NCBI GenBank assembly: GCA_022822545.1
Contig: JAJEBE010000003.1
Span: forward strand, 1-64,000
Origin: Anaerolineae bacterium
GTDB taxonomy: Bacteria; Chloroflexota; Anaerolineae; Aggregatilineales; Phototrophicaceae
DNA: 64,000 bases
Reading direction: 5' to 3'
Part shown: positions 51,293 through 59,741 of the stretch, piece by piece
Layout: each line of letters starts with the position of its first letter
Numbering within the stretch: position 1 is the first letter of the stretch
Made by a program: the position numbers and the translations under genes
Notes under the pieces: generated by a model
Database searches by the model: none
The model's input: the letters and a program-made list of their open reading frames with translations, nothing else
Told to the model about the DNA's origin: nothing

Positions 51293-52159
51293 TTATTCGT
51301 CTTTGCCGCCGTCGCCGTCGGCATCAGCTTCGCCAGCGTTTTCATCGCCGAAGAGCTTGGAATCGCGCAGCTTCGCCAAGGTGGATTCACCGAGCAAGTC
51401 TTCGTCAGCGAGTTCCTCTTCGTAGGCATCGGCGAGGAATTGTTCTTCCTCTTCTTCCACGCCGGCCGACTGGCGCAGGTTATGCCCTTCCAGCACCGCA
51501 TCCGCCAGCGCGCTGATCAGCAGGCGGATAGAGCGCATGGCGTCGTCATTGGCCGGCAAGATATGATCGACCATATCGGGGTTGGCATTGGTATCGACCA
51601 GCGCCAAAACCGGAATCTTCAAGATATTGGCTTCCTTGACCGCGGTATACTCCCGTTCGGCATCCACCACAATCAGAAGATCAGGAATGCGCTTCATCTC
51701 GCGAATGCCGCCCAAGCGCAATTGCAGCTTGGATATCTTGCGCTGGAGGACGAGACCCTCTTTCTTGGTCAGGCGATCAAACTCGCCGGCGTCCCGCCGC
51801 TGCTCCAATTGTTTCAACGTGTCGATGCGGCTGCGGATCGTCTGCCAGTTGGTCAGCGTCCCGCCGAGCCAGCGATAATTGACGTAGGCCATGCCGCAGC
51901 GCTCCGCTTCGCGCTGGACAATCTCTTGCGCCTGGCGCTTGGTGCCGACGAAAAGCGCTGACCCGCCGCCCGCGATCAGGTTGGCGATCATGTCGTGAAA
52001 CTGGTTGAGATTCCTGAGCGTGATTTGCAGGTCAATGATGTGAATCCCGTTGCGCTGGGTGAAGATGAATTCATCCATCTTCGGATTCCACTTGTTGGTG
52101 CGGTGCCCGAAATGCACACCGGTCTCGAGCAAAGTCCGCATTCTTACTGCTGAAGGCAT
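51293..52159 (-). CDS. rpsB: 30S ribosomal protein S2
   Basis: A 288-residue S2. MRTLLETGVHFGHRTNKWNP, IHIIDLQITLRNL, VNYRWLGGTLTNWQTIRSRI and ALVDTNANPDMVDHILPAND are hallmarks. About 55 acidic residues (EEEEEQFLADAYEEELADED onward) extend the C-terminus beyond E. coli S2 (241). Two ATG codons compete: AAGGAG is one base before the upstream ATG (52165) but seven bases before 52159, so 52159 is chosen. A leader ORF overlaps this start, and a promoter lies about 145 bases upstream. Confidence 0.97.
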   Translation of the reverse strand: MPSAVRMRTLLETGVHFGHRTNKWNPKMDEFIFTQRNGIHIIDLQITLRNLNQFHDMIANLIAGGGSALFVGTKRQAQEIVQREAERCGMAYVNYRWLGGTLTNWQTIRSRIDTLKQLEQRRDAGEFDRLTKKEGLVLQRKISKLQLRLGGIREMKRIPDLLIVVDAEREYTAVKEANILKIPVLALVDTNANPDMVDHILPANDDAMRSIRLLISALADAVLEGHNLRQSAGVEEEEEQFLADAYEEELADEDLLGESTLAKLRDSKLFGDENAGEADADGDGGKDE

Positions 52160-52200
52160 TGCCATACTCCTTGGATATTTGGTGTTTTATGCTCGCACAT
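52144..52200 (-). CDS. 18-codon leader ORF overlapping the rpsB start
   Basis: In the rpsB leader, GGAGG lies seven bases before an ATG (52200-52198) that opens an 18-residue frame, MCEHKTPNIQGVWQCLQQ. Its TAA is inside rpsB, 16 bases past the rpsB ATG, in another frame. Ribosomes reading it would pass over the rpsB ribosome site and terminate just after its start, which suits translational coupling or autoregulation. Conservation is untested, and the frame could be chance. Confidence 0.35.
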   Translation of the reverse strand: MCEHKTPNIQGVWQCLQQ

Positions 52201-52301
52201 CGTTCAGCCTCCGGTGACAATCCGCCCTTGCGGACAACACCCACCGCGAGTCCCGATGTGTGCTATTTTGGCATAGCGCCGAAATGGCGAAATGCCGCGC
52301 G

Positions 52302-52330
52302 ATTCTAGCATAGGCAGCGCTTGAGAACAA
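52302..52330 (-). promoter_or_regulatory. Promoter of rpsB-tsf
   Basis: On the minus strand TTGTTC and TAGAAT (five of six consensus bases) are separated by 17 bases. The transcript would have a leader of about 140 bases before rpsB. Confidence 0.6.
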
Positions 52331-52429
52331 TGACGGGTTTGGCGCCCGCAGGGCAATAGCTTGAAATAATCTTGCGCCGCCGAGTGCACCGAGCAACAGT
52401 TTGACTGATGACGCCGCGATGTCTTGCGG

Positions 52430-53542
52430 CTATCGGCTCGTATTCAGAATATCCTCAAGCGCGTTGATGAAGGCCTTATTCGCCTCTCGCGTTCCCAGGC
52501 TGAGGCGCATGGCGTAAGGCAGGCCATTGCCCGTCTGGCCGCGGAGGAGGAAGCCGCGGTCTCGCAGTTCTTCTTGCAGCGCGTCGGCGGGCAGGCGCGT
52601 CTCAAAAAGGATGAAGTTCGCCGCCGGCTTCCAGTAGCGGATATCGAGCCGGTCGAATTCGGCGCAGACCCAGCGCGCCTCGCCGCGGAGGCAGGCGACA
52701 ACTCGCTGCACATGCGCTTGATCGCGGCAGGCGGCGATGCCGGCCGCCAATGACAGCTTGTTCTGATGAAAGCCGCGATGCAAGCCGGCGATCGCGTTCG
52801 CGATATCGGGCCGGGCGATGCCATAACCCAGACGCATGCCAGCCAGCCCGTAAGCTTTCGAGAAGCTGTGGACGATCACGATGTTGCGCTCGTCCAGGAC
52901 ATACCGCAGAGAATCGGGGAAGTCGTCTTCTACGAAGTGGTGATAAACCTCATCAGCCAGGACCAGGACGTGATCGGGCAATCCGCGCATCAACTGATCG
53001 ATAGCGTCCGCCGAGATCAAGGTGCCGGTCGGGTTGTTGGGATTACAAATCATCACCAGCTTGGTCCGCTCGCTGATGGCGGCCAGCACCGCCTCCGGTC
53101 GATAGCGGAAGGTCTCCGGCTCCAGCGGGACATCAATGATTTTGGCGCCGAGCGGCAAGGATACTTTTTTGTAGGCGCCGGCAAAGGTGGGGGAAGACAG
53201 GATGACTTCATCGCCCGGCATCAGGACCGCGCGCATGATCAGTTCCAGCGCTTCGAATCCGCTGCAGCCGGTGAAGATCTGCTGCGGCGTCAGCCCGCGC
53301 CCGAGCGTTTCCACGATGGCGCGGCGCAGCTCTATGTCCGAGAACTGGGGGTAATATGAGAGGGTGGGCGCGACAGCGTTTATAGCTTCAATGACGTCCG
53401 GCGATGGCCCCAGCGGATTTTCGTTGTTCTGCAAGCGATGGCAAGGCATATCGGGTGAGGGGCCCCGCCCGTCATCTAACGCGTTATCTGCTTCTTCCCG
53501 CTTGAAGGGCGCGATGTAGGGGTTGAACTGGAAAAGGCTCAT
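52430..53542 (-). CDS. hisC: Histidinol-phosphate/aromatic aminotransferase
   Basis: A 370-residue class I/II PLP aminotransferase of the HisC type. NENPLGPSPDVIEAI is the typical substrate-side start. MICNPNNPTGTLIS, VLADEVYHHFVEDD and SFSKAYGLAGMRLGYG follow; Lys in SFSKAYG is the Schiff-base Lys. NFILFE and the Arg near LRLSLGT bind substrate carboxylate or phosphate. It converts imidazole acetol phosphate to histidinol phosphate, or acts on aromatic keto acids; no other his genes are adjacent, so the exact substrate is uncertain. GGGAG lies just upstream of the ATG. Confidence 0.88.
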   Translation of the reverse strand: MSLFQFNPYIAPFKREEADNALDDGRGPSPDMPCHRLQNNENPLGPSPDVIEAINAVAPTLSYYPQFSDIELRRAIVETLGRGLTPQQIFTGCSGFEALELIMRAVLMPGDEVILSSPTFAGAYKKVSLPLGAKIIDVPLEPETFRYRPEAVLAAISERTKLVMICNPNNPTGTLISADAIDQLMRGLPDHVLVLADEVYHHFVEDDFPDSLRYVLDERNIVIVHSFSKAYGLAGMRLGYGIARPDIANAIAGLHRGFHQNKLSLAAGIAACRDQAHVQRVVACLRGEARWVCAEFDRLDIRYWKPAANFILFETRLPADALQEELRDRGFLLRGQTGNGLPYAMRLSLGTREANKAFINALEDILNTSR

Positions 53543-53649
53543 TTGCTCCCTTTTGCGCTCGAGGCAGCGATTGCTTGGGCGAGCGGCGATGATAACGCAT
53601 ATCGTCTGATGTGTTAAGCCGCCAGTGATCGAGCGAGCCGACGCTGCCG

Positions 53650-54054
53650 CTAGCGGGTGTTGCGCAATTGCATTGAAGCGCCATCCTTCGGCTTAAAACC
53701 AAATTGATCGTAGAAGCCGATCAGTTCTTCGCCGCAATCAAGCATGACGACTTCTATGTGCTCGGTGCGCTTCAGGATCTTTTTAAGCATTTGAGAGGCG
53801 ATGCCTTGGTGGCGATAGGCGCGGTCGACCACGACATCATCGATCACCGCGCGGTAGAGATCATCGGTGATGACACGGGCAAAGCCTATAAGATGGTCTT
53901 CGTCCCAGACGCCGAGGGTAATCTGGCTGCGATCCAGCATGAGCTGGATATCAAGCGGACTGCGGGTATCGGCCCAGTTGGTTTGCCGGAAAAGTAGATG
54001 GAGTTCTTCCGGATTGAGCGGCTCGCTGAAAGAGTAGATGTATCGTGTCGGCAT
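53650..54054 (-). CDS. GNAT family N-acetyltransferase
   Basis: A 134-residue acetyltransferase. IGFARVITDDLYRAVIDDVV leads into the acetyl-CoA site: VDRAYRHQGIASQMLKKIL matches the (Q/R)xxGx(G/A) loop. The C-terminal FYDQFGFKPKDGASMQL is the common FY-x2-GF element. It resembles small YjgM-like GNATs that act on amines or amino acids. The ATG at 54054 is chosen over a start 28 codons upstream, whose extension is basic and unlike the family. Confidence 0.88.
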   Translation of the reverse strand: MPTRYIYSFSEPLNPEELHLLFRQTNWADTRSPLDIQLMLDRSQITLGVWDEDHLIGFARVITDDLYRAVIDDVVVDRAYRHQGIASQMLKKILKRTEHIEVVMLDCGEELIGFYDQFGFKPKDGASMQLRNTR

Positions 54055-54273
54055 CGTCTTTACCCGTGTCTCATGCGCAATGTCATTTTTGACGCGCAAC
54101 CGTAAGAATCGACCCGCGCGCCAATACAAAATCATCATACCGCAAAGCGCGGATCGCGGTTGCCAATTTGTACCCTTTGTCCAGTGCGAGGGGTGGCGCC
54201 CAGCGGTTTCGCGATACTCTTAGGCAGTGCTAAAATAAAGTCCTGTGACAGATTGTCTTGAGGATTTGCGAGT

Positions 54274-55488
54274 TTGGCCAGATCGCGCTGGGATTCATTC
54301 ATCCAGTTTCTGTGCGAGATCTATCAGACGCCGGAAAACGAACGTCAGCGTCTGGTGGATGAATTGCTCAATACGCATGATGAATGGCCTTGGGTCGAAC
54401 GCGACAAGGCGACCTTCGTCTATGATTCCTGGACGGCGGAGAATGTCGCTTTGAATATTGACATCGTCAATCGCGACCCGCCCTTCGAGACTATGGCGCG
54501 GCTCGAGGACACCTCGCTCTGGTATTTTCAGCGCTACTTCGAACGGGATGCGCTGGTGGATTATATGTTCGCCGTTGATGATCCGGGTACGCCGCTGGCG
54601 CAAGAGATTGACTTGATGGATCGTGTTGGCAGATTCTGGCAGGCGGACCCGCTCAACGCCCTGTCGATCCGCGCCAGCCAGGTGGATAGCTCCGTCTTGC
54701 AGATGCCGCGAGCGCGCCCGTTTCCCAGTTGGCAATCGATGGCGGCGGTGCCCCGCGGACGGGTTTATCGCCACCGTTTTAGCTCGGTCCAGCTTGGCTT
54801 CAAGAATCGCAGCCTTTGGGTTTATACGCCGCCGGGTTATGACGCCAACGATGGGCTGGAGTATCGCCTGCTGGTATTGATGGATGGCCAATGGGCGATG
54901 AACATCCTGGAGGCGCCTTATATCGCCGATGCGCTGATCAAGCATGGGCGGATGCAACCCGTCATTATTGCGATGCTCGCCAGCGGATCGCAGTCGGATC
55001 GTCTGGCCGAGTACGTCGGCAATGACAAGCATTACGCCATGATAGCGGCGGAGCTGCTGCCCTTCTTGCAAGCGGAGCACCGTATCGAACCGCTTGATCT
55101 TGGGCTGGGCGGCTTCGGGGAAGGCGCCATCGCCGCCGCCTATGCCGCGCTGAAGAACCCGGCCATTTTCGGGCATCTCATCATGATTTCACCGCCATTG
55201 GGACGGGCGCCGGCGGTGCAATTGCTCAAGGATTTTGCGCAGCGCTTCCGAGATTTGCCTATCCTGCCCAATCATATCTTCCAGTCGGTCGGGCGTTATG
55301 AGCAGGACCTGCGCTTCTATCAACCGGCGCTGGCGCTGCGCGGCATACTGGAGCGGCGCATGTCGCACGACCCGGACTTGCGCTACCGATTTGTTGAGCT
55401 AGGCAGCGGCCACAGCTTGGCCGCCTTCAAGAGCGTGCTGCCGGAAGCGCTGGCGCACGTCTTCCCCGCTCAGGCGATACCGACCTGA
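54274..55488 (+). CDS. Enterochelin-esterase-like alpha/beta protein lacking the nucleophile Ser
   Basis: A 404-residue protein in two parts. The N-terminal beta domain (about 45-150, YDSWTAENVALNIDIVNRDP, WYFQRYFERDALVDYMFAVD) resembles the Fes N-terminal domain. The C-terminal esterase fold has RSLWVYTPPGYDANDGLEYR and LLVLMDGQWAM. At the nucleophile elbow, where active enzymes have G-x-S-x-G-G, this reads GLGGFGEGAIAAAYAAL with no Ser. A His near the end (GSGHSLAAFKSVLP) remains. It is therefore probably not a classical esterase. The start is TTG at 54274 with GAGGA nine bases upstream. rsmI follows after eight bases. Confidence 0.75.
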   Translation: MARSRWDSFIQFLCEIYQTPENERQRLVDELLNTHDEWPWVERDKATFVYDSWTAENVALNIDIVNRDPPFETMARLEDTSLWYFQRYFERDALVDYMFAVDDPGTPLAQEIDLMDRVGRFWQADPLNALSIRASQVDSSVLQMPRARPFPSWQSMAAVPRGRVYRHRFSSVQLGFKNRSLWVYTPPGYDANDGLEYRLLVLMDGQWAMNILEAPYIADALIKHGRMQPVIIAMLASGSQSDRLAEYVGNDKHYAMIAAELLPFLQAEHRIEPLDLGLGGFGEGAIAAAYAALKNPAIFGHLIMISPPLGRAPAVQLLKDFAQRFRDLPILPNHIFQSVGRYEQDLRFYQPALALRGILERRMSHDPDLRYRFVELGSGHSLAAFKSVLPEALAHVFPAQAIPT

Positions 55489-55496
55489 CGCAGCCC

Positions 55497-56321
55497 ATGG
55501 GTACTCTTTACATCGTGCCAACGCCGATCGGCAACCTCGAGGACATCACCTTGCGCGCCTTGCGCATTTTGAAAGAGGTCGCGTTGATCGCGGCTGAGGA
55601 CACCCGCACGTCGCGCGTACTGACCAGGCATTTCGACATCAATACGCCGATGACCAGCTACCACGAGCATAACAAGCTTGCCAAGCTGGATGTCATCTTC
55701 GCGGCTTTGGAAACGGCCGATGTCGCGCTGATTTCGGATGCCGGCACTCCCGGCATCTCTGACCCCGGTTACGAGCTGATCGCGGCCGCGCTTGAACGCG
55801 GCTACGCTGTTGCGCCGCTGCCAGGCGCCTCAGCCCTGACGACGGCGCTGGTTGGGTCGGGCCTGGCGACTGATCGCTTTCTGTATGTCGGCTTCCTGCC
55901 GCGAAAAGCCGCCGCCTTGCGCGCGCAGTTGGAGTCGCTCAAAGAGCGCTGCGAAACGATCGTCGCCTATGAAAGTCCTTACCGACTTGCGGATACTCTT
56001 TCGCTCATCGTCGAGGTCATGGGCGAGGGCAGGCGCGTCTGCGTCGCGCGCGAGTTGAGCAAGAAGTTCGAGCAGTTTTACCGCGGCCGGGCCGGCGAGT
56101 TGAGCGCGTTATTCCAGGCGGATAATCCGCGCGGCGAAGTGACGCTGGTGATCGCCGGCGCCGATGCTGAAGCGGCTAAGTGGAGCGAAGCGGAAGTCCA
56201 GGCGGCTCTGAAGGAGCGGATCGCTGCCGGCGACTCGCTTTCGCGGGCGGCGCGGACCGTATCCAAGTCGGCCGGCTGGAGCAAAAGCGCGGTTTATCAA
56301 CTCGGCATTAAGGACAATTGA
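55497..56321 (+). CDS. rsmI: 16S rRNA (cytidine1402-2'-O)-methyltransferase
   Basis: A 274-residue SAM-dependent methyltransferase of the tetrapyrrole-methylase fold that methylates C1402 in the decoding centre. LYIVPTPIGNLEDITLRAL is the hallmark start; AAEDTRTSRVLTRHF, TSYHEHN, LISDAGTPGISDPGYEL and PLPGASALTTALVGSGL are all conserved. The C-terminal helical part ends in an SKSAVYQL segment. It sits eight bases after the esterase-like gene and has no clear ribosome site, so it is probably translated by coupling. Confidence 0.96.
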   Translation: MGTLYIVPTPIGNLEDITLRALRILKEVALIAAEDTRTSRVLTRHFDINTPMTSYHEHNKLAKLDVIFAALETADVALISDAGTPGISDPGYELIAAALERGYAVAPLPGASALTTALVGSGLATDRFLYVGFLPRKAAALRAQLESLKERCETIVAYESPYRLADTLSLIVEVMGEGRRVCVARELSKKFEQFYRGRAGELSALFQADNPRGEVTLVIAGADAEAAKWSEAEVQAALKERIAAGDSLSRAARTVSKSAGWSKSAVYQLGIKDN

Positions 56322-56331
56322 GGGCCGCCAC

Positions 56332-58050
56332 TTAATCGCCAGCGACTTCCAGACGCGACACATCGACATCAATAGCGTGCTCGCCGAGTTTCGCGCGCAG
56401 CGCCTGCCACTGATCTTCCCGCACGACGCAAGCCATTGGTCCCAGGCGCGCGCCCAGAAAGCGGCGTAACGCCGGAATAGCGAAGATCTTTTCGAGCGTC
56501 TCTTCCGATGTCGTGCGCAGGACGATCAGGTTCTCGAATGTCACGGAAGTCTTGGCGCCATCTTGCCAATTGCGCAGGAGCTTTACGACAGGCAGGGGCA
56601 GTGGCTTGCCATCCAACTGCCGGCTGATGAAGCCGTGGATATGCTGTGCCGTGATGCCTTGGGCGCCCGCCCGCTGGATGCTGGCCGCGTCGATCGTATA
56701 GACGTAGGGATCGCCGGCGGCTTTGCAATGGGCGAAGCGGGCCAGTTGAAATCGCTCAAAGCGGTCTACGCGCCTGGATGCCAGCAGCGCGCCATCGTTG
56801 CGCACTTCGATCCTCGTTCGCGGCTCGGCTTGCCGCGGCCATTCGCTGAGTTGCAGGAAGGCGCGCCCGTAGGCGGTCAGGCGCATGACATCCTCGCCGA
56901 CATCGACCAGGCCCAGCCAGTGCATCGGACCCACGATGTAGAATTCGATCAGCGAGCCTTCTACCGCGTCCCAGCTTTCGAATCCGCTCAAGTATTCGCC
57001 CGCTTCATTGCGGATATACCAGCGGTCGTAATCGCCGTCCAGCCGCTGAAAATCCGGCTCAAACTCTTTGATGATCTCGATCAGATCGTTGATGGAGACC
57101 CAGCCCTGCTCCGGCAACAGATCGCCGAATAGCTCAATGACCGCTTTGCGCGCGGCTGCCGCATCGTAGGCCCAGCCGGAATCTTCCGGGTATAAGCCCG
57201 GTATATGCCACATATCGCGGTAGATCTGGCTTTCCAGCCAGGCGGACGCCAGGCTTCGGATTTGTTCGGCGCGCGTCGCTTTTAGCCAATTTCGCGTTTC
57301 ATCGCGACGCGGTTGGGCTTTGCCATCCTGCGCGCCGATGAGGTCCGCGCTTATGCCCAGCGCCAGCATAAAAGCCAGCCGCGTTTCCGCCGGCCTCAGC
57401 AGGTAGCGCTTGATTGCGGCAGTCGCCGCTTCCGCGAAGCGCTCGTCTTCTATGGCCGCCTCGCTAACTTGCAGCCAGGCGAGCAGAGTCGTCATGTCGT
57501 CGACGATTGATGTATCGGCCGGGTGGATATCGTCCACATTGTCAATCAGCCCGATGCGCGGCAATTCTTCTTCCGCCGGCTCGGACGCGGCTTCCAGGTT
57601 CACATAGCTGGTCTTGTGCAGTGGCAGCGCCTCGATGAGGTCGGCGGGAATATAGACGAAGCCGAGCAAGTTGTCCCCGACTTTGTCATAGCCTTCGCTG
57701 ATGAAGCCGCGATAATAGAGCGTTTCGGCCAGGCTATTGCCCTGGATATGCGGCTTGTCCCGCGCGATCTGCGCCCGGCCCAGTTTGCGGATCTCGCCGT
57801 AAAAGCGCTCGAATTGCCCGACCTTCATCCGTTGCTGCGCGCTGCTGACCAGCAATTGCAATGCCGTCCGCGCCGGCTCGTCAAGCTTGTCCCATACCGC
57901 TTCCACTTTCGTCGAATCCAGCATGGCGCCCTGCAGGCGCCGGATGAGATTGTCATTGGACAGGCTCTTGCTATCGACGCCCCAGACCTCCGCCAAAGCC
58001 GGCAGCATGCCCGGATCGCAGTCGTGCAAGGTGGCCAGCAGATTCTTCAT
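56332..58050 (-). CDS. XPB/Ssl2-like helicase-associated domain protein
   Basis: A 572-residue soluble protein without helicase motifs. Winged-helix-like segments alternate (RTALQLLVSSAQQRMKVGQF; LLPEQGWVSINDLIEIIKEF). The C-terminal region (RIEVRNDGALLASRRVDRFE; TIDAASIQRAGAQGITAQHI; VRIxxRLE-type ending) matches the domain annotated as helicase XPB/Ssl2 N-terminal in actinobacterial and chloroflexal proteins. A role with DNA repair or transcription helicases is suspected only from that name. It starts in an ATGA overlap with the zinc-ribbon protein upstream. Confidence 0.75.
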   Translation of the reverse strand: MKNLLATLHDCDPGMLPALAEVWGVDSKSLSNDNLIRRLQGAMLDSTKVEAVWDKLDEPARTALQLLVSSAQQRMKVGQFERFYGEIRKLGRAQIARDKPHIQGNSLAETLYYRGFISEGYDKVGDNLLGFVYIPADLIEALPLHKTSYVNLEAASEPAEEELPRIGLIDNVDDIHPADTSIVDDMTTLLAWLQVSEAAIEDERFAEAATAAIKRYLLRPAETRLAFMLALGISADLIGAQDGKAQPRRDETRNWLKATRAEQIRSLASAWLESQIYRDMWHIPGLYPEDSGWAYDAAAARKAVIELFGDLLPEQGWVSINDLIEIIKEFEPDFQRLDGDYDRWYIRNEAGEYLSGFESWDAVEGSLIEFYIVGPMHWLGLVDVGEDVMRLTAYGRAFLQLSEWPRQAEPRTRIEVRNDGALLASRRVDRFERFQLARFAHCKAAGDPYVYTIDAASIQRAGAQGITAQHIHGFISRQLDGKPLPLPVVKLLRNWQDGAKTSVTFENLIVLRTTSEETLEKIFAIPALRRFLGARLGPMACVVREDQWQALRAKLGEHAIDVDVSRLEVAGD

Positions 58051-58418
58051 TTGACCCGCTTCGCTTCACCGACCAAGGCGGCGTAAATATCGAAGTGGTA
58101 GGCGATCTTGGTGTAATCCTGCGCGCTGAACACGATGCGAGTCGGCGCCGCGCAGGTGGGACAGTAAAAGTCGAGAAAGCCCTGTTCGTCAGCGGGCAAG
58201 CCGGGCGTCAGGTCATCGAATACGCGCTGCAATTGGCGCTGAAAAATGGAGCGTCCATTGGCTTGGTAGAAGCTGCGCCAGCGGAAGCGAATGCGATGAT
58301 CGCAACGCGGGCAACGGTAGATGCAAGTCCCGGCCACACGGTTGCGATAATCGGCGCCATCAAGCAAACCACGAAATACCGCTCGCGCGTCAAAATGGTC
58401 GATGGCTGCGCTTCGCAA
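58047..58418 (-). CDS. Zinc-ribbon-like small protein
   Basis: A 123-residue protein with two CxxC pairs: YRCPRCDHRIRF (about 34-37) and FYCPTCAAPTRI (about 84-87). Four cysteines so arranged suggest one zinc knuckle with a 45-residue insertion. The start is TTG with GGAAGG shortly upstream. Its stop overlaps the ATG of the helicase-associated gene, so the two form a coupled pair and may act together. Family not recognised. Confidence 0.6.
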   Translation of the reverse strand: MRSAAIDHFDARAVFRGLLDGADYRNRVAGTCIYRCPRCDHRIRFRWRSFYQANGRSIFQRQLQRVFDDLTPGLPADEQGFLDFYCPTCAAPTRIVFSAQDYTKIAYHFDIYAALVGEAKRVK

Positions 58419-58560
58419 GATGCCTTCCCGCCGTCTCCTGACAGTTTGATTTTAGCATAGCCCCTCGGCGGCAGCGATTGCGGCTGCCCTGTTCACGTAC
58501 AAACTCAAGGGCGCATGGCTGCCACAAACGGCGATTTGAACAAAGCGCCGCATGAAACGC

Positions 58561-59466
58561 TCAGTCGATCAGCAGGCTGCCATAGCCCATATAGGCGCAG
58601 CGACCGCCCACCACGACGCCGGTGATTGCGGCGCCGTTGCGCTCTATCCGTATGCGAATGATGCTCGGCCGTCCCATTTCGACCCCTTGTTCGCTGATCA
58701 TGTCATCCGCCTCAGACAAGCCATATTTCAGCAAATACGCCCCAAGAGGTCCGCTGGCAGAGCCGGTGGCCGGGTCTTCGCTGACGCCGAGCGCCGGCGC
58801 GAACATCCGGCTATGCGCGGTTGCGTTTGCGAGAAGGGTCTCCGTTGTCATTAGGAAGATATTCTGCGCATCGCTGCCGGCCAGTACGCTGCGCCACCTG
58901 TCGTATTTCAACTGGGCTTTGCCGGCCGCTTCCAACGAGCGGACTGGCACATAGAGGAAGGGCAGACCGCTGCTAACAACTTGCAGCGGCGCGCCCGGCA
59001 AGAGGTCAGCCTCAGCGAGAGACAGCATGTCCGCAATCCCTTGACGATCGTGAATGATGTCATGGAATTGCGGTATCGGCTGCCGCATCCACACGTCACG
59101 CGGCGCTCCGTCTTCGTCCGCTTCAATAGTGACGGCGATGGGGCCGACGCCTTCTTCAAAGACAATCGCGCCGTCGCCCTTTGCACCATCAAGCCGGCCG
59201 AGGCGCGCCAGGGCGAAGGCCGTGCCAACAGTGGGATGCCCGGCCATGGGCAACTCCGCTGCCGGCGTGAAGATGCGCAGTCTGTAGTCATTGGCGCTGC
59301 CCACCGGCGGGAAGAGAAAGGTCGTTTCGGACAGATTCAGTTCCTGCGCGATCCGCTGCATCGTGACTTTGGACAAGTCCTGAGGCGGGTCGAGAAAGAC
59401 CGCCAACTGGTTGCCGCCGAATTGCCGATCGGTGAAAACATCCAGAAGATGATAATCCAGGCGCAT
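58561..59466 (-). CDS. PhzF family epimerase/isomerase
   Basis: A 301-residue protein with the two-lobed diaminopimelate-epimerase fold. [18 protein letters not shown] is the signature start, [13 protein letters not shown] carries the active-site Glu, and [20 protein letters not shown] the conserved loop. The second lobe has [17 protein letters not shown]. PhzF isomerises a dihydro-anthranilate in phenazine synthesis, but most homologues have no known substrate, and no phz genes are nearby. Confidence 0.93.
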   Translation of the reverse strand: MRLDYHLLDVFTDRQFGGNQLAVFLDPPQDLSKVTMQRIAQELNLSETTFLFPPVGSANDYRLRIFTPAAELPMAGHPTVGTAFALARLGRLDGAKGDGAIVFEEGVGPIAVTIEADEDGAPRDVWMRQPIPQFHDIIHDRQGIADMLSLAEADLLPGAPLQVVSSGLPFLYVPVRSLEAAGKAQLKYDRWRSVLAGSDAQNIFLMTTETLLANATAHSRMFAPALGVSEDPATGSASGPLGAYLLKYGLSEADDMISEQGVEMGRPSIIRIRIERNGAAITGVVVGGRCAYMGYGSLLID

Positions 59467-59741
59467 TTACGTTTTATCTCCGCCGCATCCAGTCATCGGT
59501 TTCTGCATGTTTATAGCATAGTACAGCATACTGCACCCGAAATAGCAGGCGACGATATTCGGGCGCTGGCAGATGTTGACAATAGGTCGAAAAAGCTAAA
59601 TTCTCCGTGTCCTCAAGTTAACTCATTGAACTCTGTGGCAAAGCTAATTTCCTTTGCGCTAGTTCCTGGGCAAGCGCGACTCTGGTGGACGAATGGGGCG
59701 CTTTGGTCTACACTCCTGGCACTTGCGAGAAGGAGGCGGCG

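Noticed and set aside
59467..59741. A gene in the 275-base gap before the Xaa-Pro peptidase
   Set aside because: Only degenerate fragments resembling the CTCCGTGTCCTC/CTCTGTGG repeat type are seen; no open frame with a ribosome site.
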